From a virus: a DNA stretch of 37,056 nucleotides. The notes under the pieces were generated by a model that was not told the DNA's origin, did not search any database, and was given only the letters and a program-made list of their open reading frames with translations. The stretch is from positions 1-37,056 of the IMG/VR virus record IMGVR_UViG_3300033149_006207. One strand, 5' to 3'. The translations under genes and the position numbers were made by a program. Of this stretch, positions 29,591 through 37,056 are shown one piece after another. The stretch's first letter is position 1. Each line of letters begins with the position of its first letter.

Positions 29591-30940
29591 TTAAAAAAGC
29601 TCAGGAAGCCCCTCTTCTTGTTCCTTTTCTTTGTCTCTTTCAGTAAACTGAACGCCCTTTAGGGCCTCTGCTCCAATTGGACCGCCCAGTTCAGCTAAAC
29701 TAGCAAAACTTTCTGGACTAATACCCAAACCAAATCTTTGTGCTGCTAATCCAAGTTCTGGCAATGTTAAGCCCTGATTTGCAACTGTGTATTTTTCTCT
29801 GGCTCTTTCCTTTAACATTTGCATTTCATTAGCAAACGCTTGAGCATCTCTAAACAATTGCTGCTTAAAGGCTGTATTTCTTGCCTGAATGTCATTAACT
29901 TCTTGCCGATATCTTTGCAATACGTCTTGCCTTTGGGCTGCTTTTTGGCTTTCCAGCTCACCCTTTTTCAGGTTAATCTCTGCTAGTCTTTCGTTAAGGC
30001 TTTGTCTTGCCCTGGCGATTAACTCTTGGGTTCTGGAGTCAATATCAGCGATTTTGCTAGTTACTTCAGTTTTTAAATTATTGATCGCTAAATCAACTTT
30101 TCCTAAAGTGTTTTGCAAAGCCGCTGTGTTTTTAGCAATGTTCTGTTGCAATGAGGTTCTATATTTACCAATATTTCTCATTGCCTCAGCGCCTAAAACT
30201 TCAGAAGCAAATCTGCCAGTTCCGGTTGTTCCGCCATATCTGGCCTGAATTGCTTGCTGAATTTGGGCCTGTTGCCTTCTGGCTTCAGCAATTGCTGACT
30301 CAGTTGCGGTTTTTGACTCCCCAATAACCTGTTGGGTTTGTCTTTGAGCTTCTGCTTTTTGCTGTTCAAGTTCACCAAGTCTTGAGCTAAGCTCGGTTTG
30401 CAAACCTGTTTTTGTTCTTGCGGCCTCGCCCCGAATTTCTTGCTCAGTAACCGGTAAGCTCTCTCTTATTGTTTGCTCTAATTGGTTATAGGCTTCAAAT
30501 GCAGGCGCATATAAAGCGTCCCAGTCGATTTGTGGCGCTTCCGGCACTTGCTCTAGCAAACCATATTCTTGAGCCAAGGCTTCATATCCTTGTCCTTGAA
30601 TTGCTGCTTGTGCAGATTCTTGAGTATGGCCAGATTGAACCATTTTATCGATTAAAGCATTCGTGTCTCCACCACCACCTAGGTTTTTTCCACCGCTTAA
30701 TGCCCAACTTAAGGTAGAATCTCCCGCCGTTGTGCCTGGAGCAAAAGATTGGCCACCGCCAATAGTTGCCTGTGGTTCTGCCGCATATGCCGGCTTTACC
30801 AAAGAAAATGGTGTTGGTGTTGGCACAGGCATTGCTGCCGGCCTTGCCGGATATGGTGTCGGTGTTGCTTTGGGTTTGAAAGGATCATCCCAAACAGACT
30901 GTCCGCCGTATTGACTTCCACCTAAATAACTTACTGCCAT
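29591..30940 (-). CDS. Coiled-coil virion protein
   Basis: 449 aa. Pro-rich N-terminus (KPKATPTPYPARPAAMPVPT), Gly-rich linker, then about 250 residues of Gln/Glu/Arg-rich coiled coil (ELEQQKAEAQRQTQQVIGES, RQDVLQRYRQEVNDIQARN) and a short end. Strong Shine-Dalgarno AAAGGAGGTGA. It sits between fibre and internal virion genes, like podovirus ejection proteins. Role inferred. Confidence 0.72.
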   Translation of the reverse strand: MAVSYLGGSQYGGQSVWDDPFKPKATPTPYPARPAAMPVPTPTPFSLVKPAYAAEPQATIGGGQSFAPGTTAGDSTLSWALSGGKNLGGGGDTNALIDKMVQSGHTQESAQAAIQGQGYEALAQEYGLLEQVPEAPQIDWDALYAPAFEAYNQLEQTIRESLPVTEQEIRGEAARTKTGLQTELSSRLGELEQQKAEAQRQTQQVIGESKTATESAIAEARRQQAQIQQAIQARYGGTTGTGRFASEVLGAEAMRNIGKYRTSLQQNIAKNTAALQNTLGKVDLAINNLKTEVTSKIADIDSRTQELIARARQSLNERLAEINLKKGELESQKAAQRQDVLQRYRQEVNDIQARNTAFKQQLFRDAQAFANEMQMLKERAREKYTVANQGLTLPELGLAAQRFGLGISPESFASLAELGGPIGAEALKGVQFTERDKEKEQEEGLPELF

Positions 30941-30980
30941 ATTTCACCTCCTTTAAATTATGTTTTTAATAAACCAATAA

Positions 30981-31937
30981 TCATGCTTTTTCTCCTATAT
31001 AATAAGCAGCAAAAAAACTATCTGTTTGTACTGCTAAATCTCCTCCAGATGTTTGCCAACCAATAGCTTCAACATAGTCATTTGTATCAAACTCACCGAC
31101 AAAAGATGCTTGAACATCTGTTCCTCTTCCAGAAATAGCTGGAATAGTTTGGGCGGCAAGAGCAGTAGTTCCATTTTTTCTAATATATGTTTGCCTGTCG
31201 CCCGTATTATTTGATGGCCAAGCAAGATGAGCAATAACATGATAAATACCGCTTCTTTTAAATGTTATTCTTGAATTATTCGTTGCCGTATTATGCATGG
31301 CGTTTGTATCAAATTCTTCTGTATCCCATGTCATTACTAAATCGGTAGCTGTTGCTACTGTTGCAGCAGAAGAACTAGTTACTTTACATCTATCACCCAA
31401 TCCTCCATCTCTAACTATCATTCCATCAATATTAACGCCATTTCCTGAAACCGACTCATTAATGGTAGCTAAACTTAATGCTCCAGTTAATGTTGCTCCA
31501 CCATCTTTTAATAGAACACTATCAACTAAAACTCCTGCTCCAGCTGTTAACTCGTTAATAGTATCAGATTTAACGGTTCCAATATTCGCTGTTGATATTG
31601 TTGCCGTTTCAATAATCTGCTCTGATGCTAAGCCGTTAAACATTCCTACTGTCATAGTGGCCTCAACCAACGCCCCGTCTGAATGAGCTCTAGCAGTTGA
31701 GCCATCAGCTGCTCTTGTTACACCAGTAAGATCATTGCCAGAAATACCAGTGTAATAAATTACTTCCCGATTATTTGGCGTAGCGTTACCACTGCTATCT
31801 TCTCGGTCGATCACCAAATATCCTGGTGCGTTAAGACCACTGGTAGAATTTAGCGTAATCGTTGTTACCGAGTCGTCAATTGATCCGCTTAGCGTTGTTG
31901 ACCAAAAGTTTGTGCTCGGTGCTCTAATTTTTGTCAT
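30981..31937 (-). CDS. Fibre with C1q/TNF-like C-terminal domain
   Basis: 318 aa. The N-terminus is a beta-rich virion-anchoring module (STTLSGSIDDSVTTITLNST, REVIYYTGISGNDLTGVTRA). The middle has fibre-like heptads (DGGATLTGALSLATI). The last ~120 residues form a jelly roll: FKRSGIYHVIAHLAWPSN, YIRKNGTTALAAQ, FVGEFDTNDYVEAIGWQTSG, SFFAAYYIG, as in trimeric C1q-like receptor-binding heads. Good Shine-Dalgarno (AAGGAGG). A second receptor-binding candidate besides the main tail fibre. Confidence 0.8.
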   Translation of the reverse strand: MTKIRAPSTNFWSTTLSGSIDDSVTTITLNSTSGLNAPGYLVIDREDSSGNATPNNREVIYYTGISGNDLTGVTRAADGSTARAHSDGALVEATMTVGMFNGLASEQIIETATISTANIGTVKSDTINELTAGAGVLVDSVLLKDGGATLTGALSLATINESVSGNGVNIDGMIVRDGGLGDRCKVTSSSAATVATATDLVMTWDTEEFDTNAMHNTATNNSRITFKRSGIYHVIAHLAWPSNNTGDRQTYIRKNGTTALAAQTIPAISGRGTDVQASFVGEFDTNDYVEAIGWQTSGGDLAVQTDSFFAAYYIGEKA

Positions 31938-31954
31938 TTTACCTCCTTAAATTT

Positions 31955-33889
31955 TTAACTAACTCTCCATGAGCTTGGGTTGTAGCCTCTTGATATTTGC
32001 TTTGCCCTTGCTCTAATTCCTAATAATTCATAATTATCAATATTTCCGGTTGTTTTAATTTCAACTTGTAACGATCTAGCTGATTTATTAAGCATTGCCC
32101 ATCTGACAATATCGGTTAAATCAGCTGAGCCGCCAGACTCTTCAGAATCACCAAATTGAGTGTTCCCGAATTGATCTGCTCCCCATCCTGAATTTGATAA
32201 AACAGGATTAAGAGAAAAGCTTTTTTCTGTTGTTACTGTACCATCTCTTTCTTCCAACTTAATATCAACACCCACATCTCCTTTTACACTTCTAAAATTA
32301 AAAAACACATCTTTAATGGTCTTGAAAATCGACCAGTCATCAAAATCTTCCTTCTTAGTTCGAAGAATGGTTTTAATGGCTGTTCCATTATCATCTGAAT
32401 AACCGTTATCCATTTCCATTACATTGGCGTCAGCATAATTGCCAAAAATTAAGTGCCGATTATTATTAGCGTCAAAATATATAGCAAACAGGTTGGGATC
32501 GATTGTCCAGGGCCCAATCCAGGCGGTTCTTTCCCGATCATAAACCATTGCTTGGTTTTTTCCAGGAAATCCAATAATATATTTTTTGTCGTAATAAACC
32601 GCACAAGCGTTCTTTCTTTGGGCAATTGGAGTATTTTCAAAAAATGGCCTGATTTTTACTGATACTTCATTGGTTCGCAAAACATTTAAAATATTGGGCT
32701 CATAGCCTAAAACAAATACTCCTTCTCGTGATAAGAAGAAAATGTCGTTTTCAACCGCAACAATTGATCTTGGGGCAATACAGCCATGAGATTGAGTAAT
32801 TAAGGTTGCTTTTGGCACTGTTACATAGTAATTGCCAACTGTTACCGATCCAAGCGATACTTGCCAGATTGATCTTTCTTTAAAAACAATTATTTTATCT
32901 TCAAAAACTTTCAATCCGGTAATTTCATCACCGGCATCAGGCTCAATTCTAATGTAGTTGCCGCCATAAGAAATAGCGTTGCTTTCATGCAACGGCACTC
33001 GACCAGAAATCACTACTTTGCTGGGATCACCATCAATTCCAGCATAAACTAGCCGGTCTTGATACCGCTCAACATATTTAGCTTTTAGTCCACCGGTTGT
33101 GTCAGCTGTTGGCGGATAAGTAAATTCTTGAGGAATGGCTGTCCCGTCATCAATAAAAGCAGTTGACTGCCAATCTACTGATCCTAAAAACCGCTCATCT
33201 CCTTCGTTCCTACCATAAATATTAAAAGATACCAGTGTTCCGCTGGCTGCTGATGGTGCTGTCCAAGTAACTTTAATTGAACCATCAGTTAAATCTTGCG
33301 GCTGGTTACTTATGGTAAATGCGTCAGTTGCCAAAGTTTCGCCAACATCAGTAGTAACTGATACTCGATAAGAATAAGTATTTGTTCCGCTTGCTCCGGA
33401 TATTTGGGTAGCAAACACTCCGCTCGGTTGAGCAACTGTTGGGAAACTGGTAATTGTTTGAGCGTCAGTTTTAACTAATTCCCTTTGTGGATGAACCACA
33501 TACATCTTGTTGTCAAGTTGCGCCATGTCGGCAAAATAGCCACTGGCCCAAGAGGCGCCAGTTAAAATTGAATAGCTGGCACCACTCTTTTTTACTAAAT
33601 AACCTTCGTCTGTTAAAGCTAAAAGGGCAACTGTTCCGCCTGCATGGTGGTAGTCGCCTAAACCTCTTACAGATCCAGTCGCTCCTGCTAAAAAGTAATT
33701 ATCTGTTCCCCATCTTTTAGTAGGAACGCCCGAACCTACAAGCATTAAATTGTCAGCCTGAGCTAATTCATTTTTTTCAAGTTCTGTTTCTCTAAGCAGA
33801 GTATTAAGTCCGCCTCTAAAATTATCCCAGTCAAACTCAATATCCTTTGATGGTTTATATTTTGGTGCTCTTGTTTCAAATATTGGCAT
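31955..33889 (-). CDS. Tail tube/stabilisation protein, beta-propeller (T7 gp12-like)
   Basis: About 644 aa from ATG 33889; a GTG at 33910 overlaps the previous gene and is less likely. N-terminal FDWDNFRGGLNTLLRETELE with EKNELAQADNLMLVGSGVPTK is the start seen in podovirus nozzle proteins. Repeated blade motifs (VALLALTDEGYLVKKSG, KIIVFKERSIWQVSLGS, DIFFLSREGVFVLGY, YIIGFPGKNQAMVYDRERTA) follow, plus a fibronectin-like insert (GTNTYSYRVSVTTDVGE). It forms the tail nozzle below the adaptor. Confidence 0.82.
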   Translation of the reverse strand: MPIFETRAPKYKPSKDIEFDWDNFRGGLNTLLRETELEKNELAQADNLMLVGSGVPTKRWGTDNYFLAGATGSVRGLGDYHHAGGTVALLALTDEGYLVKKSGASYSILTGASWASGYFADMAQLDNKMYVVHPQRELVKTDAQTITSFPTVAQPSGVFATQISGASGTNTYSYRVSVTTDVGETLATDAFTISNQPQDLTDGSIKVTWTAPSAASGTLVSFNIYGRNEGDERFLGSVDWQSTAFIDDGTAIPQEFTYPPTADTTGGLKAKYVERYQDRLVYAGIDGDPSKVVISGRVPLHESNAISYGGNYIRIEPDAGDEITGLKVFEDKIIVFKERSIWQVSLGSVTVGNYYVTVPKATLITQSHGCIAPRSIVAVENDIFFLSREGVFVLGYEPNILNVLRTNEVSVKIRPFFENTPIAQRKNACAVYYDKKYIIGFPGKNQAMVYDRERTAWIGPWTIDPNLFAIYFDANNNRHLIFGNYADANVMEMDNGYSDDNGTAIKTILRTKKEDFDDWSIFKTIKDVFFNFRSVKGDVGVDIKLEERDGTVTTEKSFSLNPVLSNSGWGADQFGNTQFGDSEESGGSADLTDIVRWAMLNKSARSLQVEIKTTGNIDNYELLGIRARAKQISRGYNPSSWRVS

Positions 33890-33894
33890 TGCAT

Positions 33895-34575
33895 TTAGTT
33901 TCTTCCCCACCTAAAGTTGTAACGCTTTTCCTCATTGGTTCTAATTCGATAATCAACTGAGCCGTCAGAATAAGTATTTTCAAATTCCAACATTCTGGCT
34001 AAGATTTTGTCTGCCTCAGCCTTAGCAGTTGGAAACCTGGCGTCTTCTCTTGCCTCATAGAGATAAGCAATTGCCCGTTGCACCAGAAAATCTGGATTTG
34101 GGCAAACCGACACATCTGTTGGCGAAGCCAAAGAAGTCGGGATTGATTGATAAGGAACAAAAATTGAAGCGCCAGAAACTATTGAGGGCGGATTAACAAT
34201 CAGCTTGTATCCTTCAGACTCATTGCCTAAAACATAACAATATTTGTCAGTACCAAGATATTGCTCCTTCTCCTGCGGCCTGATAACCGGATATTCATCG
34301 GTTGTTGTACCGTCAGCGGTTATTTTAGGATAGCCGACTAACTTTCTAAAATCGCTTGGCAAATCATAAGTTGCCAAAGATGAAGCAGTACTGGCTAAAA
34401 AACAATATTCTTTATAAAGAATTGGCCACTGATAAACTTCGACCCATTCTCGTTGGGCCATGTTAAGGTACTTTAATCGTAAATTCCAATCATCTCCGCC
34501 AGCTGTTGGCAGATCGGTTGTCTGATCCACCAGCGCTGCGATCCGACGTTGGAGCTCGTTTAAATTAGTGCTCAT
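33895..34575 (-). CDS. Head-tail/tail adaptor protein (gp4/gp11-like)
   Basis: 226 aa. Helical N-terminus (LNELQRRIAALVDQTTDLPT, LNMAQREWVEVYQWPILYKE), then YDLPSDFRKLV, and KAEADKILARMLEFENTY at the C-terminus: the layout of podovirus adaptor proteins that dock on the portal. It lies directly before the nozzle gene, the usual order. Confidence 0.82.
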   Translation of the reverse strand: MSTNLNELQRRIAALVDQTTDLPTAGGDDWNLRLKYLNMAQREWVEVYQWPILYKEYCFLASTASSLATYDLPSDFRKLVGYPKITADGTTTDEYPVIRPQEKEQYLGTDKYCYVLGNESEGYKLIVNPPSIVSGASIFVPYQSIPTSLASPTDVSVCPNPDFLVQRAIAYLYEAREDARFPTAKAEADKILARMLEFENTYSDGSVDYRIRTNEEKRYNFRWGRN

Positions 34576-34577
34576 TT

Positions 34578-35036
34578 TTAACTTATTTCGTAAATTGGTA
34601 TATAAGCAATCTTATCTTCTCCCTTTAATCTAACAGGGACTGCTCCTGCCATTGTTGCAATTGATGCATTAGAAACCAGCCCGATATCAAATTCGATAAC
34701 TGCACCAGAAGCCGCTGATGTGCCAAGTTTCAAAGGCGCAACAGTCGGGCTTGCAATTGCGGTTGTATGTTCAATTACCAGCGCGTGTTGCTCTGTTACT
34801 GAACTTTTAAAATAATTCTCCACTGCACTTTCAACTTCGGCTCCAGCCCCACCGCTGGCAATCTTTAATGAAACTGTTGGACAAGAGATAATTGAAAGTG
34901 ATGTTCCGGTTCCTCCGGCATTTTGTAATTTTAAAGTATTTCCAGAGCTGGTGTTCTCTAACGTTAAAGTCGGAGAACTATCATCTCCGATAATGTTTCT
35001 ACCTGACTCTGCTGCTAAATTTAGTGTGTCTGCCAT
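34578..35036 (-). CDS. Beta-rich virion protein, 152 aa
   Basis: Low-complexity Ser/Thr/Ala/Gly composition with repeating beta-strand patterns (SPTLTLENTSSGNTLKLQNA) and VPVRLKGEDKIAYIPIYE at the end. Similar modules occur in small fibre or head decoration proteins. Strong Shine-Dalgarno (GGGAGGTGA). Role inferred only from composition and place. Confidence 0.68.
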   Translation of the reverse strand: MADTLNLAAESGRNIIGDDSSPTLTLENTSSGNTLKLQNAGGTGTSLSIISCPTVSLKIASGGAGAEVESAVENYFKSSVTEQHALVIEHTTAIASPTVAPLKLGTSAASGAVIEFDIGLVSNASIATMAGAVPVRLKGEDKIAYIPIYEIS

Positions 35037-35057
35037 TTATTTATCACCTCCCTGGAC

Positions 35058-35333
35058 TTATGGATAATTACTAATTTTGTGAAACACAGATTTTTCCTCC
35101 TCAATATATTTGCTGTTATTTATGCTCTGACTTCTTAAAAATTCCTCCCATTCATCGTGATAATATTGATGTTCTTTAGTGCTAGAATTCTGCTGGGCGC
35201 TATAGCCAATTATGTCCGTTCTTCTATTACTGCCAAAGAGGGCAGTTCTCTGATCCGACAAATAACGGCTAGTGTCGCCATTCTTTATCGAGAGCTCAGT
35301 TATTTCCTCTTGTGTTTTGTACAAATAAGCCAT
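35058..35333 (-). CDS. Hypothetical protein after a terminator
   Basis: 91 aa from ATG 35333 (MAYLYKTQEEITELSIKNGD). The five codons in front (ending in FF) are the T-run of the terminator and are excluded. Charged, with DEWEEFLRSQSINNSKYIEE. No Shine-Dalgarno. First gene of the tail adaptor/nozzle group; not recognised. Confidence 0.68.
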   Translation of the reverse strand: MAYLYKTQEEITELSIKNGDTSRYLSDQRTALFGSNRRTDIIGYSAQQNSSTKEHQYYHDEWEEFLRSQSINNSKYIEEEKSVFHKISNYP

Positions 35334-35390
35334 AAAAAAAGCGCCCAACTCTTAAACCACACGAAACGTGATCTAAAAGCTGAGCGCGCT
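35334..35390 (-). terminator. Intrinsic terminator abutting the start codon at 35333
   Basis: Minus strand: AGCG, a bulge, then CTCAGCTTTTAGA pairs with TTTAAGAGTTGGG and CGCT (many G-U pairs), with an inner CACG/CGTG loop helix, followed by seven T residues (35340-35334). The next bases are the ATG. Confidence 0.82.
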
Positions 35391-35391
35391 A

Positions 35392-35453
35392 CTTAATTTC
35401 TAATTAAGCCCGTTTCTCAGAGCCTGATAACTCTTTATCAGACTATTCAGTCT
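35392..35453 (-). promoter_or_regulatory. Array of three hairpins before the terminator
   Basis: AGACT/AGTCT (35440-35453), CTGATAA/TTATCAG (35424-35441) and CTTAATT/AATTAAG (35392-35408) lie one after another, the first two overlapping by two bases. With the terminator this makes a continuous folded leader of about 120 nt between two genes. Attenuator, protein-binding leader or RNA processing signals are possible. Confidence 0.55.
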
Positions 35454-35471
35454 AATTTCATTTTAATAAAA

Positions 35472-35669
35472 TCAACTTTTCTTGTCAAGCCGGTCTATCA
35501 TCACCGCCAGCTTGTTAATAATCGGCTTAACCGCCGCATCAAAATCTTTAGCTGATAAACCAAAATTGCCAGAATAAAGCAAATTTGAAATGGTAATCAT
35601 TTCCTGCTTATTTAAGGTCAAGTTCGCTGAAGCTAATGGCTTCTTCTGCTTTTTGTCTTCTGTAGGCAT
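35472..35669 (-). CDS. Small helical protein after the tail fibre
   Basis: 65 aa, MPTEDKKQKKPLASANLTLN..., with ISNLLYSGNFGLSAKDFDAA and a helical end (IINKLAVMIDRLDKK). Ribosome site AAAGGAA. Possibly a fibre chaperone or hinge from position; not recognised. Confidence 0.64.
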   Translation of the reverse strand: MPTEDKKQKKPLASANLTLNKQEMITISNLLYSGNFGLSAKDFDAAVKPIINKLAVMIDRLDKKS

Positions 35670-35721
35670 TTACTATTTCCTTTATAAACTTTGTAATTTT
35701 CTCATTAGCAAAATCTTTCTA

Positions 35722-37056
35722 TTATACTGCAGAGAAATCAACTAATGTAATTGTTTTAACTGTGCCGCCAGCGTTAATTTTCATAATTATATCACCATCA
35801 TCCCCAGTTCCAGTGCCGTCGCTCATCCAAACAACAAACAACATAATTTCCCTCAGCTGGATCAGCTGGATCAGCTGACAATTCTTGTGAAGTATAAGCT
35901 CCAGCAAAATCTAATATTGTTGCTGGTGAGGTTTTACCAATCCCGACTTTGCCAGTTATTGTTGCATCTCCGCTAACCTCTAACGCTCTTGTTGGATAAG
36001 AACCAGTTTTAATACTTAGTCCGCTCGTATTTATATGAAGCACTCCACCACCAAGGCGTATCGCTTTATTAGCAAAAAATCTCGCAACCTCGTTATTACC
36101 ACTATTACCATATAAGTCAAATATGGGCACTCCAATAGAAGCATCAGTTTGTGCTTTAAAAACAGACCCAGTCGCATTAATCTCCAGTTTATATCCTGGA
36201 TCCGTCGTCCCAATGCCAACGTTGCCGTTTTTATCAATTGTCAATCTATCAGAGGCTGTTCCTAAACTTGATGCTGTTGCAATCTTAAATTTATCGGCAT
36301 CACTGTTATCTATTCCCATCGTCCAATCAATCTGACCTGTAATGCCGAAGTTAAATAGGGCATCACCACCACCACCACCTGAATATACACGGATTCCTGC
36401 ATGAGAAGCTGTGTTAGTAGTATCTGTATGCTTTATAAATATTCTTCCAGTAGTCCCAGCGGTTGATTCTTCTACTTCTAAAAGCTCGGAAGGACTCGTC
36501 GTCCCAATGCCCACTTTGCCAGTATCTGTTATCCTCATCCGTTCAACCAATGTCCAAGGCGATTGATTCCAGAGAGTCTCAAACACTAAATTTCCACCAA
36601 CCCAATTACCTGTTCCAGGAACAGCTCGTATTGAGGCAGGGTATTTAGTTGTTCCAATAGTGTCTTTCCCTTGAAACAATAACCTGATAGACTTAGCCGT
36701 CGTATCTGTAGTGCTGGGGTTATCCAAGATTAAAGCGGTAAATTCAGCATCTAGGTTCTTTTGTAGGTGTAGTAACGCCCCTGGCTCCGCCGTTCCTATC
36801 CCGACACGCCCTGTAGAGGTATTAACTATCAAAACATCATCATGAACCCCTGATTGCTCCACATGGAGAGCAGTGGCAGAGTTAGTATTGATTGCCAGCG
36901 CTCCTGTCATTGTATCACCGCTAATATCAACAAACTGATTTGCCAAAACCTCAATCGTTGTCGGCATTGACCACCTAGTCATTGAATTATTTTCATAATA
37001 AATTGCCAATGACGGATCATTGCCAGAACCAGAAACATAAGCATAAATCTTTCCTA
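35722..37056 (-). CDS. Tail fibre protein, 3' part (7-bp duplication shifts the end)
   Basis: Continues the gene started at 648 through the closure point. The repeated shaft motif G-x-V-G-I-G-T-x-x-P occurs four times (GRVGIGTAEP, GKVGIGTTSP, GNVGIGTTDP, GKVGIGKTSP), typical of long phage fibres with trimeric shafts. At 35828-35841 a tandem 7-bp unit makes the frame end in VVCCLDERRHWNWG. Removing one unit restores GNYVVWMSDGTGTGDDGD and IIMKINAGGTVKTITLVDFS, with a stop at 35722, a normal fibre tip. No start for this part lies inside the window end; the true start is 648. Confidence 0.85.
35828..35841 (-). repeat. 7-bp tandem duplication in the tail-fibre tip
   Basis: Two exact copies of CAAACAA (plus strand). 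One copy keeps the fibre in frame to 35722; two copies shift it to a stop at 35798. Confidence 0.85.
35854..35877 (-). repeat. 9-bp in-frame tandem repeat in the tail fibre
   Basis: CAGCTGGAT twice plus six further bases, encoding A-D-P-A-D-P-A. In frame, 13 bp from the frame-shifting 7-bp repeat, so this stretch is prone to slippage. Confidence 0.8.
36943..37056. repeat. Terminal direct repeat, right copy (genome closure)
   Basis: Exact copy of 1-114. Any gene annotation in this segment duplicates the left end. Confidence 0.97.

Noticed and set aside
29889-30248. Plus-strand open frames antisense to the virion genes
   Set aside because: They are shadows of the Gln/Leu-rich coiled-coil gene on the minus strand, with no ribosome sites or promoter.
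35798-37009. Complete fibre gene starting at TTG 37009
   Set aside because: The frame is open through the closure point up to 602 and carries the NKRYVDSAV fibre motif there; the TTG has no ribosome site.
1-37056. Alternative genetic code (TGA read as Gly, as in some candidate phyla phages)
   Set aside because: TGA ends many genes exactly at ATGA overlaps (for example 18318-18321, 16404-16407, 26190-26193).
1-37056. Diversity-generating retroelement, tRNA genes or CRISPR parts
   Set aside because: No reverse transcriptase, template/variable repeat pair, cloverleaf or repeat-spacer array was seen on either strand.

Overview
This window is a complete phage genome rather than a chromosomal fragment. 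Its first 114 bases are repeated exactly as its last 114 bases (1-114 = 36943-37056), so the molecule closes into a circle, or is terminally redundant, with a unit length of 36,942 bp. Base composition is AT-rich by eye. TGA is used as a normal stop (for example in many ATGA start/stop overlaps), so there is no sign of a recoded genetic code. The virion genes indicate a short-tailed (podovirus-like) caudovirus: terminase, P22-type portal, scaffold, SU10/DUF5309-like capsid protein, a gp4-like tail adaptor, a T7-tail-tube-B-like beta-propeller protein, a very large polyvalent internal virion protein and fibres. I see no tape measure, sheath or major tail-tube gene. The host cannot be named from the sequence; an uncultivated bacterium is likely.

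Layout. Two divergent transcription blocks leave an unusually rich 540-bp control region (15356-15895) and converge near 23000. The rightward block (15896-22999) is early-type: small zinc-ribbon, membrane and coiled-coil proteins, a C2HC zinc finger, a RecB/Cas4-like PD-(D/E)XK nuclease, an HTH protein, a structured intergenic RNA candidate, a hexapeptide-repeat protein, a membrane-anchored lytic transglycosylase, three paralogous helical proteins, an HNH endonuclease and a Holliday-junction-resolvase-like nuclease. The leftward block is one late operon of about 29 kb. It runs 15355 -> 1, crosses the closure point and continues 36942 -> 23001. Its order is terS, terL, portal, small head genes, scaffold, capsid (split by a group I intron), a glycosyltransferase/methyltransferase cluster, fibre-associated genes, tail fibre, tail adaptor, tail tube protein, C1q-like fibre, coiled-coil and 1129-aa virion proteins, a C39-like peptidase, holin-like membrane proteins, an HNH protein and a calcineurin-like phosphoesterase.

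Main observations. (1) The capsid gene is interrupted by a 666-nt group I intron that carries a LAGLIDADG endonuclease. P1, P10, P7 and P9 can all be paired by eye and they define an in-frame splice. (2) Four intrinsic terminators in the late operon end directly in front of the next start codon, and those four genes have no Shine-Dalgarno sequence. (3) Two early promoters place +1 on the ATG of their gene, predicting leaderless mRNAs. (4) Two structured RNA candidates lie behind near-consensus promoters. (5) Six consecutive genes in the virion operon encode glycosyltransferases, a methyltransferase and zinc-binding proteins, which suggests glycosylation of the virion. (6) The portal 3' end and the next gene share 155 nt in different frames. 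(7) Several genes are broken: tail fibre (two frame changes, one caused by a 7-bp tandem duplication), phosphoesterase (one base), C39 peptidase (frame change and lost segment) and HNH (start codon changed to ATA). No DNA polymerase, helicase, primase or integrase is recognisable, so replication probably depends on the host.
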